A DNA stretch of 64,000 nucleotides from Enoplolaimus lenunculus (GCA_030248215.1 JASANG010004103.1:124001-188000); one strand, 5' to 3'. Shown: positions 22,864 to 34,951, counted from the first letter of the stretch. A program made the numbers and translations. Notes: generated by a model not told the origin, from the sequence alone.

Positions 22864-23313
22864 CTGTAGTGGCCTGAATAAAAGGGGGGACTGATATTTA
22901 TTTGGCCTCTCCAGAGGGTACCCCCCATTGTTATTCGGTTACGGACTGTTATTTATTTTCAACCCACACTCTGCTGCACTTCGTTACTGATATATATCCG
23001 GTACTGCAACTATCCGTTGAATTAAACGTTTATTTGTCTTGCGTCAATAGCTTGAGCGATCATGTAAAGGTTATACTTAGGAGTTTACTTTCAAAATTTA
23101 AGTACGCCTTAAAGATTCGAACTGAATTATATTTGGTCCTGGAGTCGTTTATGCACTACAATTACGAATACTGACCTTCACGGACTCTAATAAGGATTTA
23201 GGGACTTTATCCGCTTACGGACTTTTATTAGGGATACGGACTCCTATTGATTGGGACTCAAAATGGGCATCCCCTCTTATTACTCCACACCCTCTTTATT
23301 CGGGTCACTGCAG
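22864..23313 (-). mobile_element. Family D TA-flanked TIR element
   Basis: CTGTAGTGGCCTGAATAAA at one end and CGGGTCACTGCAG at the other, each next to TA. About 450 bp, opposite in orientation to the 34-kb copy. No transposase. Confidence 0.82.
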
Positions 23314-23513
23314 TATCACGCCTAAACCACTTTGAATTCGACTTTAAAAATAAAAAAACAGTATCGTAAAAATGTCAAATTATTCAAATGAAACAAAAAA
23401 CACGAAACATCTCATTCTATTTATCTGTCTCTCCGTTTAACTGTGCTAAGTCCCTTTGGAATAGTAGTAGTTAATCATGTTTAAAAAATGTGTTCAACGC
23501 TATAAAAAATATC

Positions 23514-23698
23514 GGCCAAAGTTACTTTAAGGGGCGTAACAGTAGATTAAGCGGCGTATTCGTAAGCCTAAGCCTATGCGTTGCAAAAATGAGTTCCTAA
23601 GCCTAAGCCTAAGCCTAAGCCTAAGCAAAAAATGTAATCTAGAATGTAAACCTACTCTTTTATAGACAATCTGGACACTCCTTAATGTAACATGGGCC
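23514..23698 (-). mobile_element. hAT-like MITE family A
   Basis: Reverse orientation with a perfect 8-bp duplication AAAATATC at 23506-23513 and 23699-23706. Confidence 0.9.
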
Positions 23699-23793
23699 AA
23701 AATATCATTGCTATTTTGGGAGCGAGTGTTTTTTTGCTTGGATTTAACTTGTTTTCAAAACATTTAACGGGCGCCAAGCCCGTGCTCATGTAA

Positions 23794-23918
23794 GGGTTGT
23801 GCTATATTCGTCCAGCGATGCCGGATGCCATCAAATAGATTTTGCCTATATCTTTGAAAGCACCGCATAGCGGGGCTGCGGCCGGCGGCATCCGACACAG
23901 TAAAGTATAGCGCAACCC
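23794..23918 (+). mobile_element. Family I TIR element with TAA duplication
   Basis: GGGTTGTGCTATATTC and TATAGCGCAACCC ends next to TAA on both sides (23791-23793, 23919-23921). The centre has GCCGGATGCC and GGCGGCATCCG in inverted pairing. Confidence 0.8.
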
Positions 23919-24030
23919 TAACTTTTTTATCATTGGTCAAAAATTGAAGTCAAACACGGTTTTGATTTAAGTTCACGGGTTTAAAATTTAACTCAACTCA
24001 GTAAAGGTTAAGGCAGAAGCATTTAGCACA

Positions 24031-24187
24031 GGTTCGTAGCCAGGTCACCGTGCCATGAGTGCCTACAATTTTTTAACAGGGGCACCCAAGGATTTTAAAT
24101 GGCTTAACGGCTTACAGTCCAGGTTGTAACTTTTCTAGGCTGGCTATAATTTTTTCTTTCCCTTGGCCAACGTTTGGCTACGGGCCA
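24031..24187 (+). mobile_element. Family E repeat, diverged
   Basis: TTCGTAGCCAGGTCACC start and TTTGGCTACGGGCC end with the usual centre much changed. Confidence 0.6.
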
Positions 24188-24262
24188 CGATTTGACATAT
24201 TAAATTTTATCCGGGATAAAACCATATTTATAGTTTATACACATCATAATTTTAACAACACC

Positions 24263-24572
24263 GGTTCATGTATAGAACAGGGCCGGATCGTTTTCCGGAG
24301 GGGCTATAATAGAGCCAGTTTAAGCTTTAGAATAATTTTTTTGCTTACGCTTAGGCTTAGGCTTAGGAATAGGCTCATCATACGCTTAGGCTTAGGCTTG
24401 GGCTTAGGAATAGGCTCATCCATATGCTTTGGCTTAGGCTTAGGCTTAGAAATAGGCTCATCCATACGCTTAGGTTTAGGCTTAGGAATAGGCTCAACCA
24501 TACGCTTAGGCTTAGGCTTAGGCTTAGGAATATGCTTATACTACTGTTCCGGCCCTGTTCTATACATGGGCC
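24263..24572 (+). mobile_element. hAT-like MITE family B with expanded TTAGGC minisatellite
   Basis: A perfect 8-bp duplication ACAACACC (24255-24262, 24573-24580) bounds it. The core (about 24346-24533) has five CTTAGG-rich blocks separated by ATAGGCTCATCCATACG-type spacers, a 35-45 bp minisatellite. Confidence 0.9.
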
Positions 24573-25170
24573 ACAACACCCAACGCACAATAATAATAGT
24601 TAGCACTTATCACCAGTTAGGGATAATTATGATTGTGACTGAATATTGCCAAATAAAACACTCCAGTCTATAAATCCAAGCACAAGTACTCTCAACTGTC
24701 AGTGTTATTAAGAATTTTAATCTGACAAATGTAATCTACGACCCAAGGAAGGGAATATGCATAGTGGAACCGAATGCCACTCTGAATATTTCTGGGCAGC
24801 CAATAGAAAGACACGCTGAAATTTTCAGACTCGTTGATAGGTTTTTAGAATAACCTACAGAATTATATGGGCCATAAAATATTTAAGCCTGAACTCGAAT
24901 TCGGACCACGCCCCGTGCGCAAAAATTACTTAGCTACGCTGTGATTAAAATTCACCAATTTTAAATCTATACCGAACGGTTAACGATAATAACTCTGGAA
25001 TGAGTATGTGACCTATTTTAACCATTAATACCAAGCGAATACTCGTTTAGTTAACCAGCTATAACACTAAAAGCATCAAAGTTTTAAAAGCTTTATAGGT
25101 GGTCAATAGACAGCACAAATTAGAGGTACGCAGACCACACATTGCGCTTGTGAACGAGGGATGCAACGCA

Positions 25171-25325
25171 GAGCCGTAGCAAAGTCCCCTTGCTAATAAA
25201 TTTTATTTCAGGAGAGGCATACAAGGGTTTTCGATGACTTACAAGCAAGGTTGAAACATTACTAGTGGGGCTAAATTTGTTCCAGCTGGGCTGAGCCTCG
25301 CGGGCCCATCTCTGGCTGCGGACTC
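25171..25325 (+). mobile_element. Family E repeat
   Basis: GGGTTTTCGATGACTTACAA and GGTTGAAACATTACTAGTGG centre; ends GAGCCGTAGC and CTGGCTGCGGAC are degraded. Confidence 0.6.
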
Positions 25326-25866
25326 AAGGCAAAACGTAGAATTACCTGGGATTTAAAGATTTGCAGAAATAAAAGTAGATATGTTTCTAATTAGCCACGA
25401 CCTTGGAAAAATAAATTGAAAATGTATTTATTTACATGTGTAGGTATAGTGAGGTAGGTCCAGAAGCAAGGCAGGTCGTTTCAAAAATTAGAAAGCGAAG
25501 TATTTGTTAAAGGGTACGTCGGAATAACCTTATAGTCAACGGTTGCCTTAACGGTGTAGCCAAGTGCGTTCAGGGGTTAAATCTTTGAGATTTCTATCCA
25601 GGGTTTTCTTTGTTACTTTTTGCAATTGGTAACACAAGAAACCCACTTCGAAATTCAATACGACGCGACCGCCTTTCTAAAATCCTTACGCCATTTTTGA
25701 GGTTCTACATCGTATGAGTTGAACCATAAAACGGGTTTGAAAAATATGGGGCCAATCAAAGTTGACGCGTCCAATGGGACATGTTTCAGTGGCCAATCCA
25801 GGGGGATGAGGGATGTAACCCCCTTCCCATGAACCATCCGCGTTGAAAAGTTTGTGCTGCAAATCG

Positions 25867-26030
25867 GGCTTGTAGCCAAAAGGTGGGCCGGGAGGCGGGC
25901 TCAGCTTCCCCCCTGGAAAAATTTAGGCTCCCCTGGAAAATTTTCAACTTTGTTTCTATGTCAACGAAAACCATTGTATGCCCCTCCTAAACCATTTTCA
26001 GCCCCCTCAACCAGGGTGAGCTGACTATGG
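25867..26030 (-). mobile_element. Family E repeat
   Basis: Reverse copy: GGGCTTGTAGCC start, GGAAAATTTTCAACTTTG, and CAGGGTGAGCTGACTATGG end. Confidence 0.65.
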
Positions 26031-26262
26031 TTTCTCTGAAGCTTGCAGGGGGTTCTTCAGCCAAATAGCTGAAAAGATGATTAGGGTACAAACATTAAAT
26101 GAAAAAAATTTGCGCCTTCGAAACAATTGGTCAATGTTAACATATAAAAAATATATACAAGGAATACGCTTTAAAACTGCTAAATTTCAGAACACAAAAC
26201 GTATCGTTTCCCAACCAGGGGAAACGCTGCATTCACCGTTCGGAGATTAGTATTGCTTCGAG

Positions 26263-26480
26263 CTCTAGAATACAGTAAGCTTAAGGTTTAGACCAATTTT
26301 TTTGCTTGGCTTAGGCGTAGGCTTAGGAATATGCTCATTCTTACGCTTAGGTTTAAGCTTAGGCCTAGGCTTAGGCTTAGGAATAATCTCATTCTTTTAC
26401 GCTTACGTTTAGGCTTAGGCCTAGGCTTAGGCTTATGAATATGCTTATAATACTGTTCCGCCCGTGTTCTTTACATTGGC
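26263..26480 (+). mobile_element. hAT-like MITE family B, left end lost
   Basis: It starts inside at AGTAAGCTTAAGGTTTAGAC; the core is expanded in four CTTAGG blocks; the right end CCGTGTTCTTTACATTGGC is intact. Confidence 0.78.
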
Positions 26481-26617
26481 TCTGTCCAACAAAAGCAAAC
26501 AAATAGTTTATTGCCAGAGTGACCACCACAGGACTGTTACGCACATCAAAGCCTAAATACCGTCGCCTAGCACAGGCGTTTACCATTGGAACCAGAACCG
26601 TATAACAGAGAGGTATA

Positions 26618-26777
26618 CAGCAGGCCAGCTCACCTTGTTAGGGGGGCTAAATATTTTTCAGGAGGGGCATGCAACGATTTTTGATGACTTACAAGCAAGG
26701 TGGACCATTTTCTAAAAAGGAATGAATTCTACCAAGGAGCGACTGAGTCCAAAAGGCCATCCTCTGGCCACGCGTTC
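26618..26777 (+). mobile_element. Family E repeat
   Basis: GGCCAGCTCACCTTGTTAGG start, TTTTTGATGACTTACAAGCA centre, TCTGGCCACGCG end. Confidence 0.65.
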
Positions 26778-27139
26778 GGTGTACACGGGATGTACCTGGA
26801 TCAATTTTCTGAAATTTTTTCCAAATATGAAAACAAATATATTCACTTTTACAGACTTTAGAATTAACCTTTGGTCACGTAGAGATCGAAGAAAATTTGC
26901 CAGTCGCTACGCTCGCTCACAAATATTTTAAGTTATACCCCCCCCCCCCCGGAGATAAAAATCTAACAAAGCTTCTGGTTAAATACGCGAAGCGAGTGAC
27001 TGAGAAGTCTCAAACGACTAGCGTGGGAGGATAAACTCGCTAAAAGCTTAGTCTCCGTGGGCCTTGGCGGTGTGCGACAAGGTACATCATTATTCCGGTG
27101 GACACACACGTTGAAATGCTAAGTGCATAGATGTTCAGT

Positions 27140-27306
27140 AGCCCATGTTAGTTTAAGGGGCGTCCAGGTTTCTGGTGGATTCATAAAAAAGTAGGTTTAG
27201 ATTCTAGACTACATTTTTTGCTCAGGCTTAAGCTTAGGCTTAGGCTTAGGCTTTGGCTTGGTAATACGCTTAATGTACTGTTACGCCCGTTAAAGTAACA
27301 TTGGCC
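27140..27306 (+). mobile_element. hAT-like MITE family A
   Basis: Flanks TGTTCAGT and TGTTCTGT are an 8-bp duplication with one change. The core holds six TTAGGC-like units. Confidence 0.87.
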
Positions 27307-27477
27307 TGTTCTGTTGTGAGGGTACGGCGATTTTAGCGTTTCCATCAGTAAACAAAGTGCGACCCTCGGGGTATGGTGTGATATGTCATTTGTGAATGTA
27401 ACTGCCAGGCTGCGAGCAAGAGTAAGTTTAGCCTAGCACGGTCCGGCCGGCCTATAAATGGGCTGGTGTCCATCGCT

Positions 27478-27605
27478 GGCCGATGTTACTTTTAGGACCA
27501 TAACAATAGATTAAGCGTATTCCTAAGCCAAACCAAAGCGTCGAACAAAATGTATCCCACAGCCTAAGCACCAAACTGTAGTCTAGAATCTAGGCCTACT
27601 ATACA
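27478..27605 (-). mobile_element. hAT-like MITE family A, incomplete
   Basis: GGCCGATGTTACTTTTAGG start, then AGATTAAGCGTATTCCTAAG; the far end is lost after GGCCTACTATACATTC. Confidence 0.7.
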
Positions 27606-27936
27606 TTCCGTTTGACCAAAAACACTAACTGAGACTATACTCAAAACTGTTTAAATTTCAGCAAAAAATTACCCGTTTAAAAGATAAATTAGTTTCTAAA
27701 ATATGACACAGTCATTTAAATTAGTTTCGCAATTCAAAATCGACCTTGGCCAAATCAAAGTAGCATACGTCAGGGGTGCAACAGCTGATGCTAAAATGAA
27801 AACCATATACGCTGGTGCTGCACCACTACAGTAAATAAATGCACACCCAGCGCGCGCTGTTATTTTTGGCTTATTTCACCCCTTATTTGGGGGTAATAAT
27901 TTTCATAGACTGAGATTCATATGGAGTTGTATATGT

Positions 27937-28177
27937 CGTAGGCCAATCTGCTATTCTATTCGCCTAGGCTAAACTGCTATTGAACTTATCGACCAATCAG
28001 ATGTGATTATTTGGACAGACGCAATACGGTTAACCAATCAGCGTTGGTATTACATCACTGTTGTCATGCGAAATCTCACAATCGATAAATTGGCCTAGGC
28101 CAAGCTGCTATTTGCTTCGAATAGCAGATTAGCGTAGGCCAACTGGTAAAATGGCCTGAATAGCAGAATGGCCTACG
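27937..28177 (+). mobile_element. TIR element with GTAGGCCAATCTGCTATTC ends
   Basis: The left end and the complementary GAATAGCAGAATGGCCTAC differ at one position over 19 bp. Inner extra copies of GAATAGCAGATTAGCGTAGG make it partly foldback. Non-coding. Confidence 0.72.
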
Positions 28178-29106
28178 AAATATATATTGAAAAGCGGTCC
28201 GCTCATATTTTTAACGAAATTTACCCGCGTAATGACTGTAAAATCGACCCTCCTCCTAGATGAGTAAGGTAGGGCAAAAACACAACGAGCGCTGGTACAT
28301 TTAGTACCGCGCACATCTTAGCAAGTTGCACCCTCTTCTGATCATCCACTCTTGCTCATATATTAACCCATTAACGGTTTTTACCTGAAATCACTCAAAT
28401 GTCAAACGTTATACCACTACAGGTCAAAAAACTACTTTTTAGGTCAAACCTAATCCAAAGATTCGTAGACAATTGAAACTATAATTCGTTAAACGAAAAA
28501 GTTTGGGATTCTAAAGCAAAATCTGCAGATCGCGTCATGAATGCGCGACCTGGTAGAAAATTAAAATTTCCTAAAATTAGCGATTAACTTTGCACAAGTT
28601 TTTGGACGCCAAACGCAGTATATGCAGTATTTCAAAAACGAATTTAACAAAAAATAGTCTAAAAATTTATTAATAATATATTGCAGTCAATTTTCAAGTT
28701 GAAACTATTGCAAACAAACGAAACAAAAACTTAAATAGCAAAAATACAATAACTTGTATTTTATATTAATTCACAGCAAAATAAAGTTCCAAAATTTCGA
28801 AAAAAAAAAGTAAACAAAAAATTGTCTAAATATACAATTATTGCAAACGGTCATAGACAGTCAATCAAATTCAGAAAATAGCAGAAACAGTACACAATAA
28901 TTATAGTTTTAATCGTACGGGACTGATTATTGCAAGAGAGCTCACAAAGCTCAGTCCTCTACGTTCTTAGGTCGAATAAAGGATTTTCGTAATTTTGTAT
29001 AATCCGGCTGTCGGCCCATAATTTGTCGAGGGCTGACCCGTTGTCCTGTGACCACAAAACGCAGACGAACAGCGTAAGGCAAACTCAGCGCTCAGAACAC
29101 TCCTGC
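28178..29106. other. Spacer
   Basis: AT-rich, no supported feature. Confidence 0.55.
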
Positions 29107-29316
29107 ACAGCAAAAAATGGTGAGTCAAATTGACTCTCTCCGAAATAGGCTCTACGGGACTACACAAATTGAGTCAAAATTCGACTCCGGCAGAGTCATA
29201 TTCGATTCACTGAGCCGCATGTTTGACTCTGGCGGAGTCGAATTTGACTCAGTTTGTGTAGTCCCGTAGAGTATATTTCGGAGAGAGTCAATTTGACTCA
29301 CCATTTTTTGCAGTGT
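29107..29316. mobile_element. Foldback element (near-perfect ~90-bp inverted arms)
   Basis: Arms 29110-29201 and 29224-29311 pair almost completely with a spacer of about 22 bp. Each arm holds several GAGTCAAATTGACTC-type palindromes. A fragment (ACTAAATCAAATTCGACTCC and so on) recurs at 29834-29920. Confidence 0.85.
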
Positions 29317-29833
29317 GGAGATTAACGTATATTAATTTATACGGTTAACAGGAATGTGGCCAGGGGGTTCCCTGTGTCAAAAACTCTTTTCAGATTTTTG
29401 TACTGAGTTTTAAGATACGGTTTCGGTTCACCCCATTCCAAATTTTAATGGAACGTATCCCACACTCGTTTCTCAAATCCAAGCTATGCCCATGAAAAAT
29501 ATAAAAAAATCTTAGGCGTCCCCGTGTCTCATTTGCGCAAATGTCGATGCTGTCCCGGTTGCCCGACCGTCCCGTTTGTTCTGCTGTCCCGAATGTTATA
29601 CTGTCTTCGCTGCCTATCTTTTAGTAAAATCCGAGCACAGAGCAGGAGTGACTCCGCTTTAGTCCTGCATTTTTGTTGTCCGCTCTTTAGAGTAAACATT
29701 GGCCCAGCTGTCTAACTTAAACTCAACGCCATCACTCGATTGTGTTATTAAATATATTTGCATTAAAGCAATTGAAGCTGAAGCAAAAGTTTGACCAATG
29801 ATATATGTCAGTTTTGCTTTTTCACGTTGCACA

Positions 29834-29920
29834 CTACACAAACTAAATCAAATTCGACTCCGCCAGAGTCAAACAGGCGACTCAGTGAATCGAATTTGAC
29901 TCCGGCATTGACCTTGAAAT
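29834..29920. mobile_element. Fragment of the foldback element
   Basis: ACACAAACTAAATCAAATTC and GACTCCGCCAGAGTC match one arm of 29107-29316. Confidence 0.55.
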
Positions 29921-29951
29921 TTTCTGTAGTTGGCACTGGTTCGTCTGTTTT

Positions 29952-30132
29952 GGCTAATGTATAGAACAGGACTGTAACACTAGTACAAGCATATTCCTAT
30001 ACCTAAAGCCTAACTCTAAAGCGTAACAATGAGCTTACACCTAACCTAAGTAAAAAAATTAGTCAAAAGCTTAAGCTTACTGCATTGTAGTCCCGCAGTA
30101 AAACGTTCCGTCACTGATCTTTACATGAGCCA
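29952..30132 (-). mobile_element. hAT-like MITE family B, diverged
   Basis: GGCTAATGTATAGAACAGG start; ACGTTCCGTCACTGATCTTT end. Flanks TCTGTTTT and AATGTTTT agree at 6 of 8. Confidence 0.75.
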
Positions 30133-30611
30133 ATGTTTTAAACTGAACCTCACTGTGAAAAGGGTTACTTTTTGCTGTGCGCTTAAACAGGATGAAATAT
30201 ACAAACGACCACAACTGTTAGACTGAAACAACTATAAAGTTGAAAATGAAATTATAGCATGGTATACGCGAGTAAAACCAGCTCGTTCGTCTTGAGTTTT
30301 AAATTTTGAAAATTCAATTTGGACCGCGAAGCAACTTTACAATTATCGCCAAGTATTTCATTCTGACCAGCTTCATCTCTCTGGAAGGGGTAAAGCAGAC
30401 GTGATACTAGACAACCCCTACAATTCTCTGGATGAAGGTAATTTCTGTGTTTATAGAAAGATTTTGTTACTGAACAATTAATATATTTTTTGAAACAAAA
30501 AATATACGAATCAACTGCAAGCGTAGCCTTGCTGGCTTTATCAAATTTTTACCACTTTAAACACTTTACCAATTACTTTTCAGATTTTCTTAAGCCGATA
30601 TTAAAAATTTT

Positions 30612-30768
30612 GGCCCGTGTAAAACAATCAGGGGCGGAACGTTTTTCCGCGGGACTGCAATTAAAACAAGCATTAGACAAAATTTTTGTTTAATACGATT
30701 TAGGCTTCGGCTTTAGAATTAGCAATATGCTTATACTGCTGTTACGGATCTGTTCTTATACATTGGCT
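30612..30768 (+). mobile_element. hAT-like MITE family B, diverged
   Basis: GGCCCGTGTAAAACAATCAG start with GGGGCGGAACGTTTTTCCG; right end CTGTTCTTATACATTGGC. Confidence 0.72.
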
Positions 30769-31953
30769 AGAATTTCGATCTTTGAATTTAGATTTTATGT
30801 GTAAAAAGTTGACGTTTTTAGTAGGCAATTAACCCTGACTATTTTGAGAGTGTAACACTGACCTTGGGTGTAATTGTAGAAAACCAACAAACATTAAAGT
30901 ATTTACTTTTAGCCATCGTTAAACTTTCGATTCCTGCGGTGAACTGCGTTATCTCTAAAGTATTTAATTTAGTCTAAGATATATTTTATCTATTAAACAT
31001 TAGACAAGTTTATTGGTTATAGTTTTTTAAGTTTTATTGTCTTCTATTGCAATGTTGATATTGTTGTTCGCTAAATAACACAATCTTGTATATAGCGACA
31101 ATTACGTCACCCGACAACTCGTCGGCTGACGACTTGCATGTGATCTGAAATCTTGCCGACTGGACAGTTTGTCGCCTATGATTTTATGCTTGGGCTAAGA
31201 ATCACGCTTAGGCTTCTGTTTAGGCTTAGGCCTTGTTCGGACACTGTCGGGCACCAAGTTTTTGGGTCTAGATCGCCGCTTTATAGCGGATTCAAAAACT
31301 TTTATAATCAGGAGGCTAAAAAATTTTTTTCGTGGCTATGCGGTCACAAACGATTTTCTGAATCAGTTATACAGAAATTTCCACAAGATACACAATTAAA
31401 GTTCTCTTTCCTTTGGTATGAAAAATTTGTCAATGACGAAAATTTGCTGGTAAATTTCGGCAAAAATTTTACCGGAGTCTGATGCATACGAGGACAACAC
31501 GTACGTTTTGGACCATTCTTGTATTGTTGGGTAATCATTTTTTGACTCAGAACATTATAGAAAAGTCTCTTATTCGACGATAATAGCACAAGTAGGTCAC
31601 GCAGTGACTACATTTTTTCAGTTCCTAGTTACTGAAAATGCAACCAATTTAGGACCTGTGAGAAGTTCGTGATTTTGACTAAGCCCTGTATCCTGTATCT
31701 CCTGCATAGTTCTTTACCTCGATGTATGCTTATCGCTCTGATTTAGTAAAACGCGGCCGGTAAATGTTTACTAAAACCCCAACCCGAATCCTGTATAACA
31801 CCGATTAACAATATTCAACGCCAGAAACCGCAGGTTATGCAATTTACTGGCAACCTGAGCAGGAATCCTTAAAGCCGACGCCTGAATCTGGTTTAATCCA
31901 GTCACTGGCTTTACCGTTACTAAAACTTTTGCCGTTTCCCAGAATCCGTGCAA

Positions 31954-32090
31954 TTCTAACCCCGTTAGAATCACACCCTGTTAAACCGTGCGCTCAAACC
32001 CCGTTAGAGTTACACCAAATTTCCGACCAATCTAACCCCGTTAGATTTGGCCAAGCCGTTGTAGAATAATAAATGTAACCCCGTTAGATT
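31954..32090 (+). repeat. Four phased copies of AACCCCGTTAGA
   Basis: The motif recurs near 31958, 31996, 32034 and 32077, spaced 38-43 bp. The first and third are centred in TTCTAAC-CCC-GTTAGAA-like palindromes. Confidence 0.75.
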
Positions 32091-32529
32091 TATTAGACTA
32101 CTTTTCCCTAGTTTCCTGATAATCCCGAGTTTGCCCTTAACACATGACACCAGTACTCAATACTGGGTAAATTCTGCGCCTTGTGCAACACGCTTTTAAC
32201 CGTAACGCCCGATTTCCTTCACATTCTAAGCCACCGTGACAATCCCTAAATTAATTCACTTCAAGCCTTACTTACCCCGATATCACCTTCGCTTCACTCC
32301 GTCCGAGAATTCAATACAACCGTAAACCTTTAATATTGCACACAACAGCCTTAGTAAAAAGATTCAACCAACTTCCACTAGCTCCATGATAAGACTGATT
32401 CCGGTCCTGGCTACACTATCCGCGTCTCGACCTCATTTGCATTTCGCCGACACCCACAATGGGGTGTCCGCTATGCGGCTGAGGTCCAGAGCCAATCACT
32501 CGGTTCAACTCCTTTACACCCACACAACA

Positions 32530-32558
32530 ATGTACAACAACAACAACAACAACAACAA
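32530..32558 (+). repeat. (AAC)n microsatellite
   Basis: About nine AAC units. Just before it, GGTTCAACTCC resembles a tRNA B box, so this may be a SINE tail; no A box is convincing. Confidence 0.6.
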
Positions 32559-32880
32559 TATCAACCAATCATGTCGGATACTCACGACATGATGACTTAG
32601 ACTAGCTAAGTCGTTAACCGCAAATCGAGCTGCCACCATTATACAACATTATTCAATGGCCACGCAGGGCCCCAGGAAAGTTTACATTGCGGACACAGCC
32701 GCCATAGCATAATTTTATCAATTTCTACGCCTTGTAGCAACGCCTAAGCCTAACTTAAGTTCTAAGAGAGACTAGGTGGAGCCAGGGACTCCCTTAAGGC
32801 GTGGTTTTGGTTTAGGGTTTTATTTTAAGTTTTAGTTTTGAATTTGAAATAGGTTTAAGTGTGGCAGAGCCACCTACAGG

Positions 32881-33090
32881 AACCATGTTATTATTTTAAG
32901 GGCCGTCCAGGTTCCTGGTGAGTCTATAAAAGTGTACGTTTAGATTCTAGACTACATTTTTTGTTTAGGCTTAGGCTTCGGCTTAGGCTTAGGCTTAGGA
33001 TTTGGAATACATTTTTGCAACGCTTAGGCTTAGCCTTAGTCTTAGGAATACGTTTAATTTGTTATTACGCCCCTTAAAGTAACATTGGCC
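32881..33090 (+). mobile_element. hAT-like MITE family A, long core
   Basis: Full layout with a TTAGGC core of about seven units plus TTTTGCAACGCTTAGG and a clean right end CCCCTTAAAGTAACATTGGC. Confidence 0.85.
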
Positions 33091-33330
33091 CAATTGAGTA
33101 TAGAAAACCGCAAACAAAATACAGATTATGCAAGCAGTACAATGGCAATGTGTACTCTGAAGCTGTATATCGTCTTTAATTAGGGTGCTGCCGAATATCC
33201 GTTTCCGTTTCCACTATAGAAATACCGGAATTTTGGTTCTTTGTACCCACAAATTAATGATAAATCACTTATATATTGCAATCGCGAAATTTTTATTTCA
33301 ATACTTTTACTATCCAATCGAAAGGGAACT

Positions 33331-33484
33331 ATGCAGGCAAGTAGCCAAGGGGGCAGAGGGGATATCCCATTCCATAGAAAAATGTTGCCCCCCTAGAAGA
33401 TTTTCAACATTCACTGAAAACCCTTGAATGCATCTCCTGAAAATTTTTTAGCCCCTTCTAACAAGGTGAGCTGGCTACTGGTCT
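33331..33484 (-). mobile_element. Family E repeat
   Basis: Reverse copy with AAGTAGCCAAGGGGGCAGAG, CCCCCCTAGAAGATTTTCAA and GGTGAGCTGGCTACTGG. Confidence 0.68.
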
Positions 33485-33503
33485 GGTACTTTTAGTAATT
33501 CTA

Positions 33504-33769
33504 ACCCTTTAACTCATACAGTATACTATGAGCAACTAAATACAAGTAATATATGATCAACACAGCAACTGTGAGCAGTGTTTAATAATTCTAACATATA
33601 TGTGCATGCAAAATCTCTACAAGACGTGAGAGCCCCCTCGGGCTCGAGCGTCAAGCTCCAATAGCTGAAAGGTCATCGTATAAACGCCTTTCACCCGAGA
33701 TACTGGGGATTGAATCTTACCTTGAAAGTGGATCGCATATGAAATTCAAAATATTCACTTGAGAAAGGG
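33504..33769 (+). mobile_element. piggyBac-like MITE with tRNA-like module, diverged
   Basis: It starts near CCCTTTAACTCAT, shares ACAAGACGTGAGAGCCCCCT and CGAGCGTCAAGCTCC with the 13-kb copy, and ends CTTGAGAAAGGG before TTAA (33770-33773). The A/B boxes are degraded. Confidence 0.7.
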
Positions 33770-34120
33770 TTAAAATTCCGCGTTATACTGGCAAAATAAC
33801 CTTTGAAATAGTGGTTGGTGTTTAATGAAATAAAGACTTGCGTATTTTAAGCTGGCATGCAAAACTGTTTATAGTTTCTTTCAAAGCCTGATTCAATATT
33901 TATGTTTTTGAAGGAATCGACGTGTAGCGCGTATGTTGCATTTACCATAATGATAAAGGCTAATTTTTGATCCAGTCGACGGCGCCTCAGCTTTTATATT
34001 CTACTGCTAAGGCTAACTGATACGAAGTATATAAGGCTAGTAAAATGGTGCTATAATAATTAATAAGCATCATTTACCGTTCGAAATCCACTTAAAAGAT
34101 TCCGGTCCTAAATTTGCATA

Positions 34121-34555
34121 CTGTAGTGACCCGAAAAAGAGGGGGTAATAAGAGGGGGTCCCCATTTTGAGTCCGAATCAATAAGAGTCGTATCCCTAAT
34201 AAGTGTCCTTAACCGTTAGAGTCCCTAAACCCAAATTAGAGTCCATAAATGTCAATTATATATCCTAATTGTAGCGCATAAATGACTCCAGGACCAAATA
34301 AGGTTGAGTTCGAAACTTTAAAGCGTACTTAAATTTTGAAAGTACGTCCCTGACTATAATCTTGCATTATCGCTCAAGCTATTGACACAAGACAAACGTT
34401 TAATTCAACGGATAGTGGCAATACCGAATATATATCAGTAACAAAGGATGGCGGAGCGTGGGTTGAAAATAAATAAGTCTGTAACCGAATAACAGGGGGG
34501 TACCCTCTCGAAGGCCAAATTAATATCGGTCCCCCTCTTATGCGGGTCAATACAG
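34121..34555 (+). mobile_element. Family D TA-flanked TIR element (Tc1/mariner-like MITE)
   Basis: CTGTAGTGACCCGAAAAAGA and GCGGGTCAATACAG ends with TA on each side; inner GGGGGTCCCC and GGTACC blocks are also inverted. It sits about 400 bp before the SLC17-like promoter region. Confidence 0.82.
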
Positions 34556-34951
34556 TACGCTTAAATAATAGGTAGATTTTAATCCTTTTTCTTCAGTTTT
34601 ACCAATACAACAGTTTGACGATGGTTTATTGTCTCAATCAAAATCAACGGAATGACCAAAATTTAAAGTTTCAACTTGGAGTTGGAACAACAAATCAGAA
34701 ACCTCCAAACACAACAGGCAATACTCAAGAAAAGCTAAAACAACAAATGACGATGTAAAGAATTGAAGTTGATGCAGATAAAGAAATTCATGAGACATTT
34801 CAAGATAGTAGCTGAGTTTCTAAAATCTTACTTTAAGTATTTACTGAAGTTATGCTCAAGTAATTACTTAAGTCACAAACTTTTGTATACACTTAACTTT
34901 TCGAACACAACAGGTAAACACCAAATGTGAGCCATTGTCATATCAATTATT

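Larger units (their letters stand above)
30769..34118. other. Spacer with scattered repeats
   Basis: A CTTAGGC-rich scrap of an hAT-like MITE lies at 31185-31240. The block 31740-32760 differs in texture (more C, few G runs, the phased AACCCCGTTAGA motifs) and is unclassified. Other elements are listed separately. Confidence 0.5.

Noticed and set aside
24304-24673. Leu/Gly or Lys/Pro repeat proteins across the TTAGGC core
   Set aside because: Hexamer arrays stay open by chance; the array lies within a MITE with clear ends.
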